64,000 nucleotides of DNA from Adineta ricciae. Taxonomy: Eukaryota; Rotifera; Eurotatoria; Adinetida; Adinetidae. Of the stretch, positions 25,964 through 39,110 are shown in pieces (position 1 is the stretch's first letter; each line of letters opens with the position of its first letter). The stretch lies in the NCBI GenBank assembly GCA_905250025.1, contig CAJNOJ010000044.1, positions 186,001 to 250,000 on the forward strand, read 5' to 3'. The notes under the pieces are model-generated. The model was not told where the DNA came from, did not search any database, and was given only the letters and a program-made list of their open reading frames with translations. A program made the position numbers and the translations under genes.

Positions 25964-28900
25964 ATGTCTCGTGTTGCAAACAATCTGCCATCAATGCGCT
26001 ATACGAATGGAGTCGGTCAACCGACGAATTCAACATTAGACCGTTCTTCGAGTACTTCGAGCAATGGAAAAAACATCGGTGTTATCGAAAGACGTGTTTT
26101 CAATGTTCGAAGTGCAGCACCAGTTCCAGCGCAAAAAGAAACGGTTCATGCCTGTCCATTATGTAATAGTGAATATAAAGATCCACGTGTATTGCCCTGT
26201 ACACATACATATTGTTTTAATTGTATACGAGATAAATTAATCAATAATAGTCGACTCACATGTCCCAAATGTCATTATCAAGTAAGTTTTTCATGAACGA
26301 TAATACTCAACTTTTCCTCTGGTAAAAAGTCTATGGAGGTGTCCTTCATATCCTAACATACGAAAGATAAGAGTATCTCTAGCTAGTACTCTTAACATTG
26401 TGACTAGCACAAGATAATACATTGAGATTACTTGTTTCTTTTGATTTAGGCTCATCCATTTGATGAAATACAGCTACAGGAATTACTTCCTAATCTGATC
26501 TTAAGTCAAGAATGGCGTATAGGTGCTCGACTAACACCCTCAATTCCTCCGTTAAAAAAGTCAATGACATATCAACCAACTGTTCCATCGTCAGTCTCAT
26601 CATCTACGTTGAGTCTACCTCAACAATCTGCAGCCCAAGAATCCGAAAAACGTCGCTCAGTTGTAATCGAATACGCTCCGCGTGATATTCCATTGACCAA
26701 TGACACAAATCTGAACGGCATTGCCTCAATTGTCAACGCATTCAATCGAACATCGACAAACGGAGAGAATGGAAATCGAACGTCACGTTCATCGAGTATA
26801 TCAAGTATCCAACCACTCGTATCGAATTTAATTAAAATCTATTCCGAAGCCACACCAGTCAAAACGCAACGAATGGAAGATACGGTTTCAACTGATAAAC
26901 ATAATGAATTAATAAAAATTTTCGAACAGGCAACTACTGGTCAGCAACAGGTGCGATCAGCATCACCGATGAATATTAAACAACCAACACACGCTTGTGA
27001 TGAGATTACATGGGATAATCTTGTTCATGGGTGAGGCTTCCTCTTCTTCAAAGTAAATGATGACATGTAGATTTATAGAACAATACCAGTCGTTCCATCT
27101 TCGTCAGACCAGTTGCAATCGGCGGTCGAAAATCATCACCATCCACCAGAAGAACCAGAACGATCAGTATCGGTTTCATCATCGAATATAGAAAATCTTC
27201 GCGAAATAGTCGTTTCTATTCAGCAACAACATCAACAGCAACAATCATCTGAAAAACCGTCAACACAACGGTCAACGTCCTTCGTCGACACGCAGTTGAG
27301 CAGTCGTTTATCAGGAAGTTACCGTTTAAGAGACGTTGAAGATGATGACGATGATGATATCATCGAACAAATAGCAAGAAAGAGTCATCTACACCGACAA
27401 CATGTCCGTCAAACAAGTAATACAGAAAGTATCCATAGTGGCCAAAGTGATACCGGGTCCAGACGGTCACCTATTCCACCAATTATTAATAATGTTCAAC
27501 CAAGATTAAGTATATCGTCTATTAATGATCAAGAAGATGATAAAGTATCACAACATACAACTCCGTCGTCAAGACACTCGTCCGATCGCTTTCCTCCGCC
27601 ACCATCTCAACAACAAATTGATACACAAGGATCTCCATCACCAAGTAGTCTAACAAAACCCAGAGCAACATCGTCAATATCATACCGATCATCAATTCAT
27701 GAAGATCAACACGAACAGCTTGTTACACCTGAGGTAAAATCTTACTTTCATCACTTGTACACATATTCGGATTGACATGTCTTCGTCTAGATTAAAATAC
27801 AACGAACAGAGCGTTTTAATCTTAAGGAGAACAACTCGCCTGTTTTTTATCGAAATAATTCTTCTCAAGCAGGTAGTTTTTCTTCAACTCCAACCTATCG
27901 TCCATCATCGATGTCAAATGAACATGATGAACATATCCCTCAACAACGTGAGAATTATTTATCGCCAACATCACCATTATTAGTTCCATCACTTGTATCA
28001 TCACGTGTCGAAACATTATTATCCGATCAAAAACGTTTAGAACGAGAAATTGAAGAGCAAATTCGCCGTTTGAGCTACGATTACGATGATGTTCGTAGAC
28101 AGATTGATCGTAAACGATCTGCCATTCAAACAGAAGTCAAAAACATTGCCACACGTCTTGATGACGATATTACAGAAAACTATCATCGAAAGCAAAAGAT
28201 CTATGCTGATCTAGCTGTTGATACGAACACAGTCGGAACAGAATTAGAACGATTACGAACAAACACAAACAATAATACACAACTATGGGATAATCTTGAG
28301 CAAATTGAATCTAATATACGTAATATTCGTCAAGCTGTTGAACAACAAAAGGAGCCATATAGTGCTCTAACATTTGCTGAAGGACGTCGTGCGATTGGTT
28401 CGGATGCAATTGGGCAGATCACATCTAATGGATTCGAATCCCACCGAAAACATAATTTATCTACATCATCACCGCTTCCAACATTAGAACAACCTATTAA
28501 CAGTCTAACACCGTACAAATATGTGAAAATCGATCACTTATCAACATTAGAACCGGAAGCAATAGCTATAACCGAGAATAAAAAGACGATCTTATTGGGT
28601 ATTTGTAATAAATTATTTATTCTGAATGAATTTGGTGATATTTTAAAAACCATTCAATTAAAGCCAAGTATACGTGGCATAGCTGTCTCGAAAAAGTCTC
28701 AAACATATCATATTGCTTATATATCACATGATGAGATTGTTACGATGATCAACACTGATACCGGCGATATTTTAGATTGTGTCAAAGGTAAAAAATTCCC
28801 TTTCTGTTCATATTTTCTACTGATTTTGTTTGCATACTTCTTAGAAACAGATTCAGTGGATGATTCAGGAACGTTCTTACCGTTAGGAATCGATACGGAT

Positions 28901-29620
28901 AGTATAAATGGTTGTGTTTATGTTTGTGATTATCGTAATTCATGTGTAATCAAATTTGATGACAAGTTAGAATTTATTACACAATGGAGAATTTACAATC
29001 ATTCAGATCAATATGACGAAGGTACGTTTTTCTCGAAATCATTGATCTCAATGTCATACGCCTATATTTCTTATGTTTTAGCTCGACCGAAACTGATTTC
29101 GATCTACGGGCAACGTTTATATATGATTGTTGAACATTCGTGTAAACCTTATTACAATCAAGGTAACAAATTTTCTCCTTAATCATTCATTTTCCACAAA
29201 AAAAAGAAAACGTTGTCTATGCTAGGTATTGCCTATACATTTTCTCTTCATATTTGTGATATCAATTCTGGTAATATTATTCGCATCATCGATGCTAAAT
29301 TATTATCAACCCAACGTCTTCGTTGGCCATGTTCCATTCATGCGATTAGCAACGATGAATGTTACGTACTGGATACCATGACATCAGGAAAATATTTTAA
29401 TGGTCAATGGCAGAAACACTGGTCACGAGTGTTGGATATCAGACCGGACGATGCCAATGTTGTGAAAGAATTATTTCAGCTAGATAGCGAGGCAGCGACA
29501 ATGGCATTAACCAAACAAACAATGATTATTTCAGCCAATGGAGAAATCCTCTTTGTTGATTTAGCATTTATTCAACAAGAATTACAAGAAAATGATCACG
29601 AAAATTCTTATCAAAATTGA
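25964..29620 (+). CDS. TRIM-like RING E3 ligase candidate with coiled coil and NHL-type propeller
   Basis: Seven exons (25964-26281, 26450-27030, 27079-27733, 27791-28787, 28845-29021, 29082-29162, 29226-29620) give 1067 residues in phase. A C3HC4 RING lies at about residues 64-104 (ACPLCNSEYKDPRVLPC, THTYCFNCI, LTCPKC). A long Ser/Gln-rich disordered region follows with an acidic run (DVEDDDDDDIIEQI). Then comes a coiled coil (VETLLSDQKRLEREIEEQI to AVEQQKE) and a C-terminal set of repeats of about 40-50 residues (ILLGICNKLFILNEFGDILKT, NGCVYVCDYRNSCVIKFDD, LHICDINSGNIIRIID) like an NHL/YncE propeller. RING, coil and propeller fit TRIM-NHL ubiquitin ligases, but I see no B-box. Substrates are unknown. 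Confidence 0.75.
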
Positions 29621-31416
29621 TCCGCAAGGCAAATGGCACTCGCGTCTCGCCATGCCGACATGTCCTATTTTGAAAAAAGAAATCCAACTTATTGTAGTGT
29701 ATCAGCCATACTTTTTATGCTAATTTTCAATGTGTACTTTCTTTCGATTGCTTTGCTTGTCTTTTCTCTCTTCGCATAATGCAAATAAACAAGGGATTAC
29801 TTGATTTTCTTTCTGGATTAGATTTAGGAACTTTTTCTCGAGAAAATACATACATACATATATATATATTTATTTAATTTGGCACAGAACAAAACGAGAG
29901 GAAACGTCTCTATTCGGTAGATGTCTTCTTTTGATTCAATATCAGAAAGATTAAAGAATCTATTATTAAAATAGTGACTATATAATATTCTCTCGTTTTA
30001 CATTCATCTTCTTAACATTGATCATATGAATATGATTTCTAGACTTAGTAATTAGCTCTTATTCAAACCCACTCATATGTTAATACGACATTCAATGGAA
30101 AACAACAGTGTAAATGAATATCGTCGACAACAAAACAGAATGAGAGTCAATTATTTATAAGAATTTTACATGCGATGTATTCACATGCAATCAGAGATAG
30201 GAAAAGACGACACGTACAAACAAAAGATAAGATTCTCAATGTTTGTCTTCTCCTGGACGAGTTCAATGTTTAGGTTGAATTAGTTTCCGAGGCAATGGAG
30301 TAGCATTTGTTGTTTGTCACACCATTTTACTTTGACGAGCATGATATAATTTAAAATTCAATTTATATTCTCTTGTCAACTGTGAAGTATCTGTCAAACA
30401 AAACAAGATGGATCCCGTAATTTATAGGACGAGCGACTTTCTCTACTTGAGTTTGTCAATAACTGACATTGAGAATCGATTTAGTTCGACCTTGTCTTTT
30501 CGCAATATGTGAACACCTGGATTCAATATTTGGATCTTGTTGAATTAGTTCGAATAAAAACAAAACTCTATGATTAAGTAAATATCTACACGGGAATGTG
30601 TAGGGTCTTCGATAAATTTTCTTCTTTCGTTCGATTTACTATGTCACTTGTCAATGTAGAGTAAAACTGATATGATAGAATGTACATACATATGTTTGAT
30701 AGACAAGAGTGAATGAACGTCGATTATTAAATAACACCTGCATATGTAAAAATGAATACAAGTGACGAGAAACGAGAAAAAGAACAGAAACCTATCGAAA
30801 GAACATCTCATTTACTATTAAACGACTAAGAAGAAGAAGAGGAGGAGGAGGAGAAAAAGGTTCCCTTCATACTTTTCTGTCTCTTTCGTTTTTCTTTTCG
30901 TTGAAGTGTGAGCGTGTATCGTACTTCGCGATTAACATTGACAAAATATTCACCTTCAACGCTTATTCATCCACTATCATTACTCATTCATTCATCGTAA
31001 GTATCAGATCTTTAAGCTTTTGAAAGTTAACTAGATAAATCTTCCTCCAATTGTGTTCAAAAACGACCTCTATATCTATTAAAATAAGTGTTACAATCTG
31101 CGTTCGTTTTGTCTGCCTAACCATTCTGAACACAAGTCCGTTCAGTCGTTCTTTTTCGTCCTCTATTTGAACATATCAGTTTGTTCATTCGTCGCGTCAC
31201 TTCAGGTCATCAGCAAAAGAAAACAGAAAGAGAAAGAGAAAAAATTTACTGTCCATGTTCTTTTTTCATCCCTTTGTGTGTATCATTAAATCATCATCAT
31301 CGTCGTTGTCGTCGTCGTCAATGTTTATTACTAGGTAAACGCACATCGACAGACTACATGTGACAACACAGTTCAATCTTTCCAGTCGAAATATTCATTG
31401 TGTCTTAACTTAACAG
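29621..31416. other. 1.8-kb intergenic stretch without a recognised gene
   Basis: AT-rich DNA with a short (TA)n run near 29,860 and a GAAGAAGAGGAGGAGG purine run near 30,830. The acceptor CTTAACTTAACAG directly before the Rho-like ATG suggests a 5'UTR intron ending at 31416. Confidence 0.5.
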
Positions 31417-32445
31417 ATGTCAAAGTCGAAAGCAAATAATCACAGACCATCAACAGTGACATCAGTAACTGAAGAAATCAAAGTCGTCGTTGTTGGTAAG
31501 TTACATTGCTTGATGAAAAAAGTTAATTGAATGTTTTTTTTCTTCTTATTTTCAGGAGATGGCTATACAGGCAAAGTGAGTAGACTGAATTCCGATCTTT
31601 GAAAATGTGAATGTCCATCGTTTTAGACAACGTTATGTATTGTGTATAAAGATGGAGAATATCCACAAGATCCGTACGTGCCAACAATTTTTGAGAATTA
31701 TGCTGGTAGGTCATTTCGAAACAAAACAAGTTAATTAGTAAACATCTTTTGCAGCGACAGTGACCGTTAACAATAAGAAATATATTCTAAACCTATTCGA
31801 TAGTGCTGGACAGGTAGAGCAACTCTTTTTATGCACTTTCGCGAGCATTTCAATTCTGTTCTAGGAAGAATATGATCAACTTCGTATTATGGCCTATCCG
31901 AATACGAATGTATTTATTCTTTGTTTTTCTGTTGTTGATCCTGACAGTTATTCGAACATATTAAGTAAATGGATCCCTGAATTGAATCGTATGTAACAAA
32001 ACATTCAATTACTTTCAGGCGATACTTAAGCTGTTCAGTTTTAGGCTATGCGGCACGTATACCAATTGTACTGGTCGGAACGAAATTAGATTTGCGTAAT
32101 GATCCAACAACATTAGAACAATTAGCCGAAAAAAACCAAAGACCGATTACACAATCTCAAGGAGAATATTTAGCACGAATTTGCTCGGCGAAAGCTTACT
32201 TAGAATGTTCATCGATGCTGAATTTCAATGTTCGAAATGTTTTTGAACAAGCAATTGAAATTCACAACTTCCAAGCACAACGACATCGACATCGAATCAA
32301 TGGTGGACGACGAATTCTATCATCGAAATTATCTGCATGTTCATGGTTTGGTTCGTTATTGTGCTGTACCAACGGTTCTCGAACATCGTCATCGAAAAGA
32401 CACACACGAACAAAAAGAGATAAACAACATCGTTATACCATGTGA
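31417..32445 (+). CDS. atypical Rho-family small GTPase
   Basis: Six exons (31417-31495, 31556-31575, 31627-31705, 31755-31813, 31865-31988, 32045-32445) give 253 residues. The order of motifs is that of Rac/Cdc42/Rho: P-loop GDGYTGKT, switch [22 protein letters not shown], a Rho-type insert after GTKLDLRND, and ECSS for the SAL box. The Gly12 and Gln61 equivalents are kept, so GTP hydrolysis looks possible; the usual Ala-Val of the P-loop is Tyr-Thr. The tail is about 50 residues longer than Rac1, with [10 protein letters not shown] followed by a basic, Arg/Lys/His-rich end. There is no CAAX box. Palmitoylation plus basic binding to membrane, as in RhoU/RhoV, is inferred. Confidence 0.85.
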
Positions 32446-33034
32446 TCATCTCGAGGTTTTTCGTAGAATTTGTGCAATGTGCACAGTTTAACTGTGATGC
32501 AAAATCAAGACGATTTGTTTATAGTTATTCAGCATTTCGTTTGCTTTTTATTAGATTTATTTCAAATGAAATGAATTGTATTTGCTTTTTCTTTTATTTA
32601 AATATGATGCGTGTTTACACAGTCGAATGTCTCGTGTGAAATTATAAATCATTAAATAAAATAAAAAACTGGAAAGATGTATTAGATTTTTAGCGAACTA
32701 ATGACATTGAAAGAGAATGGTATAGGTCATCGGATTTGTTTTGCAGTCGGTTAGATCGATAGTTATGAACAATAGTAAGACGAACACCGTCTGATAGCGC
32801 TCTCTATGATCTCATTATCTGATTTTCAAAGCGAACTAACAATGATGTTTAAAAAAGGGTAATTTTGTTATTCATTTCTTAACGGCATTTTCAAATCACA
32901 GATTCAATTATAATACATCTGAGAGATCATTTCGTTTGAATTCGGCTATACTTTTTCCAATTCCAACCCGCCTGAATCATTTCATGTTAATGTATATTAT
33001 TCTAGATATTGTCAGTTTTTCCAGAACATAACAA
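32446..33034. other. intergenic stretch between the Rho-like gene and EED
   Basis: About 590 bp. It includes a probable polyadenylation signal context (ATTAAATAAAATAAAAAAC near 32,652) for the Rho-like gene. No gene is seen. Confidence 0.5.
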
Positions 33035-34830
33035 ATGGCATCATCTTCATCGCCTGGAGTAAGTGAACGAAATAAAAGAGAGAATTTTAAAACTTTATAT
33101 TGTGTATATCTGAATTAGAAAGTCAATGCATCAGCTGTTGCTGTTGTTGATAACGACAGCAGTTCCAGTAGTAGTGAAGAAGAAGCAGAAGAGGAAGAAG
33201 ACGTTCGTTTATCAGCTAAGACACGCACGGCTTATTCGTGTATTCAAATTATCAAAGTACACATGTGGTAGTCTAATAGACTATCTAGACTGATGTTTGT
33301 GTCTTTTTTTAATCCTTACAACCTATAGGAAAGTCATCGACAACAGATTTATGCAGTTGAAGTCAATAATCAAGTACAGTATCAGAACGGAACTCTTTTC
33401 GCCAGTGTTGGTGCTAATTCTGTAGGTATTTTTTCACTTTTGTCGATAATTACTAATACATTTGATTCTGTCATAGATTCAAATTTATAAATTCGATACG
33501 AATACGAATAAAACTCAACTCGTTCATGCTTATTTGGATCCTGATGTGAGTGAGATTGTCTTGAATCAATTTTAATGAAATCGATTTCTGATTTGGTTTT
33601 CTACAAGGCAAATGAAGAATATTTTGCATGTGCATGGACGATGATTGATGATAAAAAGGAAGAATCACCAAAGATCCTTCTTGCAGCTGGCGGAGAACGT
33701 GGCGTTATTCGTGTTCTTGACGTTCACCGAAAGACACAACACACAGCGGTTCGATACGATCCAATATTCATCATTATCTACCTGAAAAATCTCATCTTTT
33801 AGCTTTTACAAACAGGCGCTGTTAATCACATAACATTCGCCAAAGCCAAACCGAATCTTCTTTGCACGGCCAGTAAAAGTATAAAGATTAACACGATGAA
33901 TCTCTTCATTGTCTTACTTACGCTATTCTCATCTTAGATTTTACAATTACATTGTGGGATGTTCTCTCGTCTATGTGTCTGGCTGTCTTCCACGGACCAA
34001 ATGGTCATACAGATCAAGTTCTTTGTGTGGTAACTAATTGACACGATATCAGTTTGCCTCTACTATTAACTATTCGAAAGGATATAAATGATCAATGTAC
34101 AATGATGGCGTCTGCTAGTATGGATCGATCGGTCTTTGTATGGTCATTAACGAGCGATAAAATTCGTGAACAGATCGATTTAGCTGAAAATCCAATACAC
34201 GAACAAAAGCGACGATTAATCAAAGCATATCCTGTCGCTTTTGCCGATATCGAAGCGAAAGCCAAAACACTTCACTCACATTACGTTGATAATGTTCAAT
34301 GGTATGGTGATGTGTTACTTTCTCGGGTAGGTTTCCCAATACTTATCAAAGAAAACCTGTCGATTTTCGTTTCCAGTCGGCAGATAATACATTTTGCCTA
34401 TGGCAACCAATAATTAGTAATACGGCCAAAGCATCATCGTTCAAACTACTTCTAAAATGGATTGTCCATGAAAAAGAATATATCTGGTTTCTAAAGTTTG
34501 ATATTTGCCGTGCTATCCAAGTAAGATGTTCATTCAATAAGAGATTCAGTTTTGAAACAATTTGTTCATTTCTAGTTACTTGCGATCGGAACATTAGATG
34601 GTCAGATTCAAGTATGGGATCTTCGTCACCATATGCATAATCCATCTGTCGAGTAAGTTGACAACATACCATTTGACTTGTAGATCTTCGTTTATGTGAT
34701 ATATAGTTTTGTTAAACTAAAGAATCAAAATTCGAAAGCAAAAATTAGTCGTGTATCATTCAATTATGACGGTTCGCTCCTAGTAGCTTGTTCTGATGAT
34801 AGTCGTATATTTATTTGGAAACGAAAATGA
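33035..34830 (+). CDS. EED: Polycomb protein EED (PRC2 WD40 subunit)
   Basis: EED binds trimethylated H3K27 and activates the EZH2 methyltransferase in the nucleus. Short exons separated by 45-60-bp introns read from MASSSSPG through a Ser/Glu acidic run (SSSSSSEEEAEEEEDVR) into WD repeats: HRQQIYAVEVNNQ, LFASVGAN, DANEEYFACAWTM, ILLAAGGERGVIRVLD, LLQTGAVNHITFAKAKPNLL, FTITLWDV, HTDQVLCV, MMASASMDRSVFVWSL, HYVDNVQWYGDVLLSRSADN, IWFLKFDICRAIQLLAIG and RVSFNYDGSLLVACSDD. The order and spacing match animal EED (for example EN/EEYFACAWT, HxxYVDxVxWxGDxxLSxS). It ends IFIWKRK then TGA. I did not check the aromatic cage residues one by one. Confidence 0.9.
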
Positions 34831-35073
34831 TCAATGTGTAGTATTATTTTTTGCTATTTTCTGAAAACCATGTCACTATTGTACAAATGATATTCAATAA
34901 ATTAAAGAAAAAACAACAAGAGAAATGGTGTACGAAAAAAAAGATGCAATCCAACATTTGGCTGCTTCACATGGCAAAATACAATGTGAAAATCCACAGC
35001 TGTTTGTTATTCTCGAACTAAATATAGTGATTGTTGTTGTCCGCGCTGGATCAGAAACAAATATCAGAGTGAA

Positions 35074-35961
35074 ATGTCACACATGAGAGTATTACTATTA
35101 CTCCTAGTTTTTGCGCTTTCCTCCACATATGCCGCAATCTATCGTCCCGTTGTCCTCATGCATGGTATCACATCAACAGCTCGTGATTTGTATGAACTTG
35201 CTGGTTGGATCAATCAAACTTATCCTGGAATTTATGTTGTATCGATCGAAATTGGCAATGGATACGAAGATTCGTTTCTTTTACCAATGAATCGTCAAGT
35301 TGAATTGTTCTGTAATACAGTACGATCCGATTCACGTCTTCAGCGTGGATTTAATATGCTTGGCTTTTCCCAAGGCAGTATCATTGTTCGAGCGGCTGTA
35401 GAACGTTGTTCATTACCTGTTTATAATCTTATAACATTGAACGGTATCAATCAAGGTGTCTTCGGTGTCCCGAATCTTAAGGAACTTCCTCGACAGTTCC
35501 GAGAATTGATCAGTGAATTTGCTTATGAAGATGCAGTTCAGGATGTTATCAGTGTTGCAGGTTACTGGCGTGATCCATATCAATTAGATAAATACTATCG
35601 TCGTTGTCGTTTTCTACCAGATATCAATAATGAACTGCCTGTTCGAAATGAGACTTATAAGATGAACATGTTGAAATTAAATGCATTTGTTATGACCTAT
35701 TCCGATGTTGATGAAATTGTTATGCCTGGACAATCGGGTTGGTTCTTAGGCTATAATCCAAAGTCATTAGAAGTAGAATCATGGAATCAATCTCGACAAT
35801 ATACTGATGATCTTCTTGGCCTACGCACATTGTGGGAACAAGGCAAAATCCATCAATTTACTTCACACGTACCGCATGGCAGTTCGGATCATGCGCCAAA
35901 CAAAGAATTCATTTTTGAAAATATTATGCCATTTTTTAACAACACCCTATCTGACGTGTAG
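35074..35961 (+). CDS. palmitoyl-protein thioesterase-like (PPT1/PPT2 family) lysosomal hydrolase
   Basis: A single uninterrupted frame of 295 codons. A signal peptide (VLLLLLVFALSSTYAA) precedes YRPVVLMHGIT, the oxyanion-loop entry of the PPT family. The nucleophile motif is GFSQGS (Ser99), the acid is in SDVDEIVMP (Asp213) and the base in SSDHAP (His273); QSGWF and LGLRTL are also family marks. These enzymes remove fatty acyl groups from proteins or acyl-CoA in lysosomes. N-glycosylation sequons (NQT, NET, NQS, NNT) fit a secretory route. It is intronless, unlike most neighbours. PPT1 versus PPT2 cannot be decided by eye. Confidence 0.85.
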   Translation: MSHMRVLLLLLVFALSSTYAAIYRPVVLMHGITSTARDLYELAGWINQTYPGIYVVSIEIGNGYEDSFLLPMNRQVELFCNTVRSDSRLQRGFNMLGFSQGSIIVRAAVERCSLPVYNLITLNGINQGVFGVPNLKELPRQFRELISEFAYEDAVQDVISVAGYWRDPYQLDKYYRRCRFLPDINNELPVRNETYKMNMLKLNAFVMTYSDVDEIVMPGQSGWFLGYNPKSLEVESWNQSRQYTDDLLGLRTLWEQGKIHQFTSHVPHGSSDHAPNKEFIFENIMPFFNNTLSDV

Positions 35962-36200
35962 TTTTTTTCTAATTGTTTATTATTCTTATATAAATTAATG
36001 ATCTAGTTACTAGTAGATGTCCGACTAAGTCGATAACAATAATAAATCTCACTTGATTGGTCCCCTGTACCTGTCATAAGTTTAGACAATGATTCAGCAC
36101 CACTTTTTTGCTCTCGGATCGTCCGAATTTCGCAAACTTACAATATCGACCAAATTACATTTATTCACAAAGAAAATTTTGTAGACCATATTACTATTCG

Positions 36201-38713
36201 ATGGCAGCTCCGCATTCTATTACGAGTGAAGAGGAATTTTGTAACAAAGAACTACTAGATCATATCCGACCGTTATTACAACGTGATAAAATCCGTCTTT
36301 GGGAACCGCCTTACACAGACGCTTCAAGCGGCGCTGAAAATATTCCAGAGGTAAGACCATATACAGTCTTTTTACTTTCCATTGTTGTTCACGAATATAT
36401 ACATATAATTCTAGGATTTAGTTGAGAGTATTTGCGCTGAATTGGGTAATACAGCGGAAGAGATACGTCCTGCTCTCTCTTTTCTTCGACGACATGCTTT
36501 AGAAAAGCTAGCTGCAAAGAAGAATGTCGACTTAATAACGCTTAAAATTCGTTCATCCGGTGCTTCAGATAATAAAGTTAGTTGATGGTGTGTTAGTATC
36601 CTATTTCATTTGTCATTTGCATAGAACAATTGTATTAGTATCAGTATATCATCTCAAAGTACAGGTACTGAATTAGAGAAATTGATTCAGGAAAAACTTA
36701 ATTTTCATGATCAAAATATCAAAATGATATGTTCTGGTCGGATGATTCAATCTGATAAACGATTACAAGCACAGAATATTCGTGTAAGACGAGTGTACTG
36801 ACTTCCATGGTTTCTATCTATTCTTTCGTTTTCTTTATAGACAAATGCAACAATTTTAGTCATTGCCGTGCCGAAATCAGCTATTGCAGCGACAACTGCA
36901 GATGTGCAAACTTCGAATTTGATTCAAGCTGTCAAGGAAGCAGCAAATATACTACATGAGAACGCACGTACAGCACCAAGTTCTGATCAGTACCAGTTAC
37001 GTATAACTGATCAACAAGGCCGCGAATTAACTGCACTTTCGGACGATGAACGTCGTTCATTAACAATTGCGATGACTTTACATGAAAAGGGTCGTTCATT
37101 CTTGCGACAACGTGATTATCTGAGCGCATTAGCTTTATTCAGTGAAGCTGATAACGAATTTCGACAATGTTCATCACAAATGTTAAATTCAGTCGATAAC
37201 TGGTAAGTTGGAATCAGAATTGATGATTGTTCTATTTCAATCTGTTGAGAGGGGTCTACTCAATTTGGATACTGTATGGTGTTACCTTTGTATGAAAAAC
37301 GTCAATGATCTGGAAGGTAGAATCAGTCGTTTTTCTGATTTGAAGTTTGATTTGCCAGTCAAATTATATACGAATTTGTTTAGATGCGGCAGAAAGATTA
37401 ATGAAATGCGATACATGTTTTGTCAAAGTTTACGGAAATTCATTTCAGCGTTTGAAAGCATTACAAAAGGATGGTACGGGGCACATGGTTCTTTTCGTAC
37501 GATTACATTTACTACAAGTAATTTGACACATATTTCTAATTATGAAGTGTATTTATATGATTGATAGGCTATTGTTGCTTATCATGCTGGTCGTAAGGTA
37601 GATGCGAAGAACTTTCTTGGTTTGGCCGAAGAGGAAGCACGGATGATGCATGTTGAGCCAGAAAAACTAACTCAGAGTGAACGAAAGCCTTGTTTTGACA
37701 TTAGTATACTTATCAGTTTTTGTATGGATCTTAGTTATGACGATGGGTTACACGGCAAGTGAAGCTCGGCGAGGTTTGAGAAGTTCTCAAGGAAACATTG
37801 AACAAGCCGTTGAATTCATTCTTGAAGTATGAACAAGGAAGGGATTTTTTTCGAATTCACTTGTTTTGTCTTATGTAGAATCGTCGTCTACGCGAAGAAC
37901 GTCATCGTGAGGAACAAGAGCGAGAAGAAGAGGAGCGTCTTCAAAAGCGATATGGACGCACCCAGAATGGACAAAAGTATTACAAATTTGACTTCCTGTA
38001 TTTAAATTTCGTTTTAACCAATCGGTTTCAGACTTGATATCAAACACCTACGTCAATTGGAATCCATGGGTTACCCGCAGTATGCATGTGCTGAAGCTTT
38101 AAAACAGTCGAATAATCGTTTAGAAGAGGCCGGTGAAATGTTATTAAATGATCTTGAGACTCTTATTGCTGCTAGTCGACCAGAACGAAAAAATAAAGAA
38201 GATGACGACGAGCCAACAAATGTATTACCAGAAGATGCATCTCATGTGCCACAACTTCTGTCATTAGGTGCAGAATTGGATGAAGCACGTGCATTGCTAG
38301 AAATTCATGGTAATCGATTAGATCGAGCAGCAGAAGAATTGTTGCAAAAGAATCAAGATTCAACACAAGATTCGATGGCAGATCTTCTCCAACGAGCACG
38401 TGTAGCAGCTGAGAAACGAGGTAGAAGAAGAGATTGTTACTGATTGTTCACGACTTATATGGTATTGATGTATTTTCTAGCCGCTAAAAATGCTCGATTG
38501 GAAGAGAAAAATCGTGCTGACCAAGAACGTCGTGCAAAGCTTCAAACTGTCCTACCGGATTTGTTACGTAATAATATGGAAGTTGATAATATGGAGAGTG
38601 AAAGTGAAACAGCTAGTGGTGGACCCGATGAATATCTTGATCTACTTTTGGACGAAGAAGAAGCATTCATACATGAATATCGGCAACGATTGATTAATGA
38701 TGGATTTTGGTAA
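36201..38713 (+). CDS. NUB1: NEDD8 ultimate buster 1 homologue
   Basis: NUB1 is an adaptor that brings NEDD8 and ubiquitin-like conjugates to the proteasome. From MAAPHSITSEEEF the exons give LLQRDKIRLWEPPYTD (human: FLREDRIQLWKPPYTD), a ubiquitin-like segment (TLKIRSSG to ICSGRMIQSDKRLQAQNIR), then a TPR-like part with RSLTIAMTLHEKGRSFLRQRDY, LNLDTVWCYL and RLHLLQAIVAYHAGRK. After it come UBA-type helices: MTMGYTASEARRGLRSSQGN, LESMGYPQYACAEALKQS and SLGAELDEARALLEIHGN. The acidic end (DEYLDLLLDEEEAFIHEY) also matches. The gene has about nine introns of normal size. The start is the first ATG fitting the human N-terminus; the frame is open upstream. Confidence 0.88.
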
Positions 38714-39110
38714 TAAGAGTTTAGTTTTCGAAAACACAGCGAGAACAGCATAATCAGCGATTCTATTCAAGAAAGATTTATTTTTTCCATTTGCTTGTAT
38801 GTTAAGATAATACACTTTGTTTCAATAAACTCGGAATATTGATATGTTACATCAAACAGTGATTGTATATATCACATATCATATACTCACCAATGACTGT
38901 TAGCGACATCTAATACTAATCAAAAGTAAACTCGTACTGAGAATATCATAGCAGATATTTCAATTCATGCATAGACATTTCTTCTCTCATTTGAATATTG
39001 ATGAAAACTTACGAAAACAGACCATCACGTCCCTCTATCTATCCATGACTATGAAACCTTAAATGGCACCGAAGACAGTCTAACAATCTGTAAACCACTA
39101 ACACGTTGAA
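38714..39110. other. short intergenic spacer after NUB1
   Basis: About 400 bp with a probable AATAAA (near 38,823) and no gene. Confidence 0.5.
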
